This document shows positions 62,442 through 64,000 of a stretch of 64,000 bases of DNA, in pieces. The notes below the pieces were generated by a model. It was not told the DNA's origin and searched no databases. It saw only the letters and a list, made by a program, of their open reading frames with translations. The position numbers and the translations under genes are program-made. Source of the DNA: Sphingomonadales bacterium (GTDB taxonomy: Bacteria; Pseudomonadota; Alphaproteobacteria; Sphingomonadales; Sphingomonadaceae); NCBI GenBank assembly GCA_016720115.1, contig JADJXT010000002.1, positions 806,001 through 870,000 of the forward strand, given 5' to 3'. Every line of letters starts with the position of its first letter. The stretch's first letter is position 1.

Positions 62442-63005
62442 TTAGCGCCAGCGATCGAGCCCGCGATAGTCGACATCGACCACCCGTCCGCGTTCGACAT
62501 GGCAGGTGAAGCGGCCCTTGTCGTAACCACGGTTATAGCTATCGCCATATCCGCGCCCGCGCCAGCCATCCTTGACAACGATGTTGCCCGAAATGCGATA
62601 GCCATTGCGCGTGCGATCGATGTCGTGAACCCGGGTCACATCGGTACGGCTGTAACGATTGCCCCAATTTTCGACCGCGTTGACACACTGGTTAACCGCC
62701 GCGCGGCTGCCGCCATAGCCACTGTTATAGCCATAGCCGCCATTGTAACGATCACCACCACGGTTGTCATAACGGTCGTTATAGCGGTTGTCATAATTAC
62801 GCCCGTCATCATAGCGGCGATCATCGTCGCTGCTGGCGATCACGGCGGCGAGGCCGCCAAGGATAACCGCACCGGCAATCACTTCACCAGCACTGATGCC
62901 ATCATTGTCGCGATGGCGGTCGCGCGCCTGTGCAGGGGCGGCAACGCTGACCAGGGCCGCAGCTGCGGCACCGGCGCTGAGCAGGCTCTTGGTCAAAATC
63001 TTCAT
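62442..63005 (-). CDS. secreted tyrosine/arginine/glycine-rich protein B
   Basis: The 187-residue protein has a signal peptide (LLSAGAAAAALVSVAAPAQA). The layout matches the neighbour: a GEVIAGAVILGGLAAVIAS helix, a low-complexity region of YDDGRNYDNRYNDRYDN type, and the C-terminal domain AVNQCVNAVE ... GNIVVKDG ... GRFTCHVERGRVVDVDY. The two genes are tandem paralogues. The protein is probably periplasmic or surface exposed; no function is known. Confidence 0.78.
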   Translation of the reverse strand: MKILTKSLLSAGAAAAALVSVAAPAQARDRHRDNDGISAGEVIAGAVILGGLAAVIASSDDDRRYDDGRNYDNRYNDRYDNRGGDRYNGGYGYNSGYGGSRAAVNQCVNAVENWGNRYSRTDVTRVHDIDRTRNGYRISGNIVVKDGWRGRGYGDSYNRGYDKGRFTCHVERGRVVDVDYRGLDRWR

Positions 63006-63136
63006 CGAATGTCTCCTGTGTGGCGGTGGGATGATTCCCGCCGTCGAGAGGAGAATTAGACGATTCGAAATGATGCGTTGCTGAATCGACTTGTCAGCCA
63101 TTGTTCATGAAAAAAGCCATTTTAATGAACAAGCCG

Positions 63137-63787
63137 TCAAATCCGCGCTTCGCCCCATTCGATCCAACTGAACGGGCGCGGCGATTTGGGCATATAGCCC
63201 TTGTCGCCGCCTGAAACCTTAAAACCGGCCGCTTCATAAGCGCTGGTAATGGGTCGGGTCAGATGGCAATTGCCGCCGATCCGTTTCCAGACCGGTTCGA
63301 TGCGGCGCTGCCATTTGCGCACGCCTTCGTCCGGCGCGCTGCCATGTTCGAGGAACAGCGCTTTGCCACCCGGCCTCAGCACGCGGCGCATTTCGGCCAG
63401 AACCTGTTGCTGGTCATCGACCGAGCAAAGCGTGAAGGTGCACAGCACGGTATCGAAACTTTCGCTGGCAAAAGGTATAGCCTCGCCTACGCCGCCGCGA
63501 ATATCGGCCTCCATCCCGATGACCTGTGCCGCCTCGCGCGATCGATCGAGCAAACCCGCCGATGGATCGACACCCGAGAAACTTTTTATCCGCGCCGGAT
63601 CGTAAAAGGCCATGTTGATCCCGCCGCCGCAGCCCAGTTCGAGCACGTCGCCCTCTGCCTTTGGCACGATGCGGCTGCGCGCCTTCATGATCTGCGGTTG
63701 CGCGCAGGCGCAGCCGATCAATTTGGGAACCATGACCCTTTCCCACCAGCTGGCGGGGCGGGGTTGCCATTCACTTTGCTGCGTCAT
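63137..63787 (-). CDS. class I SAM-dependent methyltransferase
   Basis: The 216-residue enzyme has the SAM motif VLELGCGGGINMAFY near residue 48, GVDPSAGLLDRS, FDTVLCTFTLCSV and LRPGGKALFLEHG. The arrangement fits UbiE/PMT-like methyltransferases acting on lipids or small molecules, such as phosphatidylethanolamine N-methyltransferase; the substrate is open. Its start overlaps the end of the prolyl oligopeptidase gene by 17 bp, so the genes form one operon. Confidence 0.85.
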   Translation of the reverse strand: MTQQSEWQPRPASWWERVMVPKLIGCACAQPQIMKARSRIVPKAEGDVLELGCGGGINMAFYDPARIKSFSGVDPSAGLLDRSREAAQVIGMEADIRGGVGEAIPFASESFDTVLCTFTLCSVDDQQQVLAEMRRVLRPGGKALFLEHGSAPDEGVRKWQRRIEPVWKRIGGNCHLTRPITSAYEAAGFKVSGGDKGYMPKSPRPFSWIEWGEARI

Positions 63788-64000
63788 CCTTCAACTCCAG
63801 TCCGGTCCATTTGGCCAGGAAAGCATATATATCCGAATATTCCTCGATCAGCTTGTCGGTCGGCTTGCCGGACCCATGACCGGCGCGGGTTTCGATGCGA
63901 ATGATGTGCGGCTTGGGCCCGGCCTTCGCCGCCTGCAATGCTGCAGTGTATTTGAAGCTGTGCCCCGGCACAACGCGGTCGTCGGTATCGGCGGTTGAAA
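63771..64000 (-). CDS. prolyl oligopeptidase family S9 peptidase, C-terminal end (cut by window edge)
   Basis: The last 75 or so residues are visible. They include the catalytic aspartate in TADTDDRVVPGHSFKY and the catalytic histidine in ETRAGHGSGKPTDKLIEEYS, both typical of prolyl oligopeptidases of the S9A family. The nucleophile serine and propeller lie beyond the window. Such enzymes cut short peptides after proline. Confidence 0.92.
   Translation of the reverse strand, partial: STADTDDRVVPGHSFKYTAALQAAKAGPKPHIIRIETRAGHGSGKPTDKLIEEYSDIYAFLAKWTGLELKDDAAK

Overview
The window looks like chromosomal DNA of a yellow or orange pigmented alphaproteobacterium, most likely of the order Sphingomonadales. 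The grounds are a carotenoid operon crtY-crtI-crtB, a DUF1013 (TrcR-like) protein, the siroheme-type cysI/DUF934/cysH order, a PhoK-like alkaline phosphatase, an atypical glyQ/glyS pair, a TonB-dependent receptor, and uniformly GC-rich coding DNA outside a few islands. The genus cannot be fixed from the sequence alone.

Layout. 1-9300: two oxidative gene sets. One is a flavin monooxygenase, CYP153-like P450 and enoyl-CoA hydratase operon on +. The other is a flavin monooxygenase, P450 and rubredoxin operon on -. Between them lies a BigR-type sulfide/persulfide detoxification locus (ArsR regulator, rhodanese, TauE/SafE exporter, and a divergent persulfide-dioxygenase-like hydrolase). 9300-15400: carotenoid genes with a sterol-desaturase-family hydroxylase and two secreted proteins. 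15400-27100: housekeeping genes: inositol-phosphatase-like enzyme, PmbA, QueE/QueC, tRNA-Arg(ACG), a DUF1254/DUF1214 pair, pyruvate phosphate dikinase, and glycyl-tRNA synthetase beta and alpha.

27171-30505 is an accessory island. It is an IS1595-family transposon of about 3.3 kb with diverged terminal inverted repeats and an exact 8-bp target duplication (ggtgttat). It carries its transposase plus passenger genes: a cytosolic protein of 283 residues when restored, a four-helix membrane protein and a small basic protein. The first passenger gene was later split by an 848-bp IS5-family element. The pair of a cytosolic protein and a tetraspan membrane protein has the layout of RexAB or Kiwa-type defence modules; this is an inference from layout, not a proven homology.

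30500-46400: small regulator and membrane genes, TraB/GumN protein, L25, Pth, Tat-signal SDR, YchF, truncated haemoglobin, a MerR-controlled glutaredoxin-MauE fusion, LipB, an old-yellow-enzyme homologue, then a hydrolase-FadD-PhoK operon. 46555-47881 is a cassette bounded by long diverged inverted repeats around one secreted protein gene. 48881-53255 is a TonB-dependent receptor gene split by an IS256-family element (8-bp duplication cgaaatcg); removing the element restores the reading frame exactly. 53300-64000: quinone oxidoreductase, DUF1192, ClpA, an AbrB-Doc toxin-antitoxin pair, the sulfate-assimilation operon cobA-DUF2849-cysI-DUF934-cysH, two secreted glycine/aspartate/arginine-rich proteins, a methyltransferase and the end of a prolyl oligopeptidase.

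Several families of palindromic intergenic repeats are scattered through the window. One palindrome-rich stretch lies in frame inside glyS and is translated.
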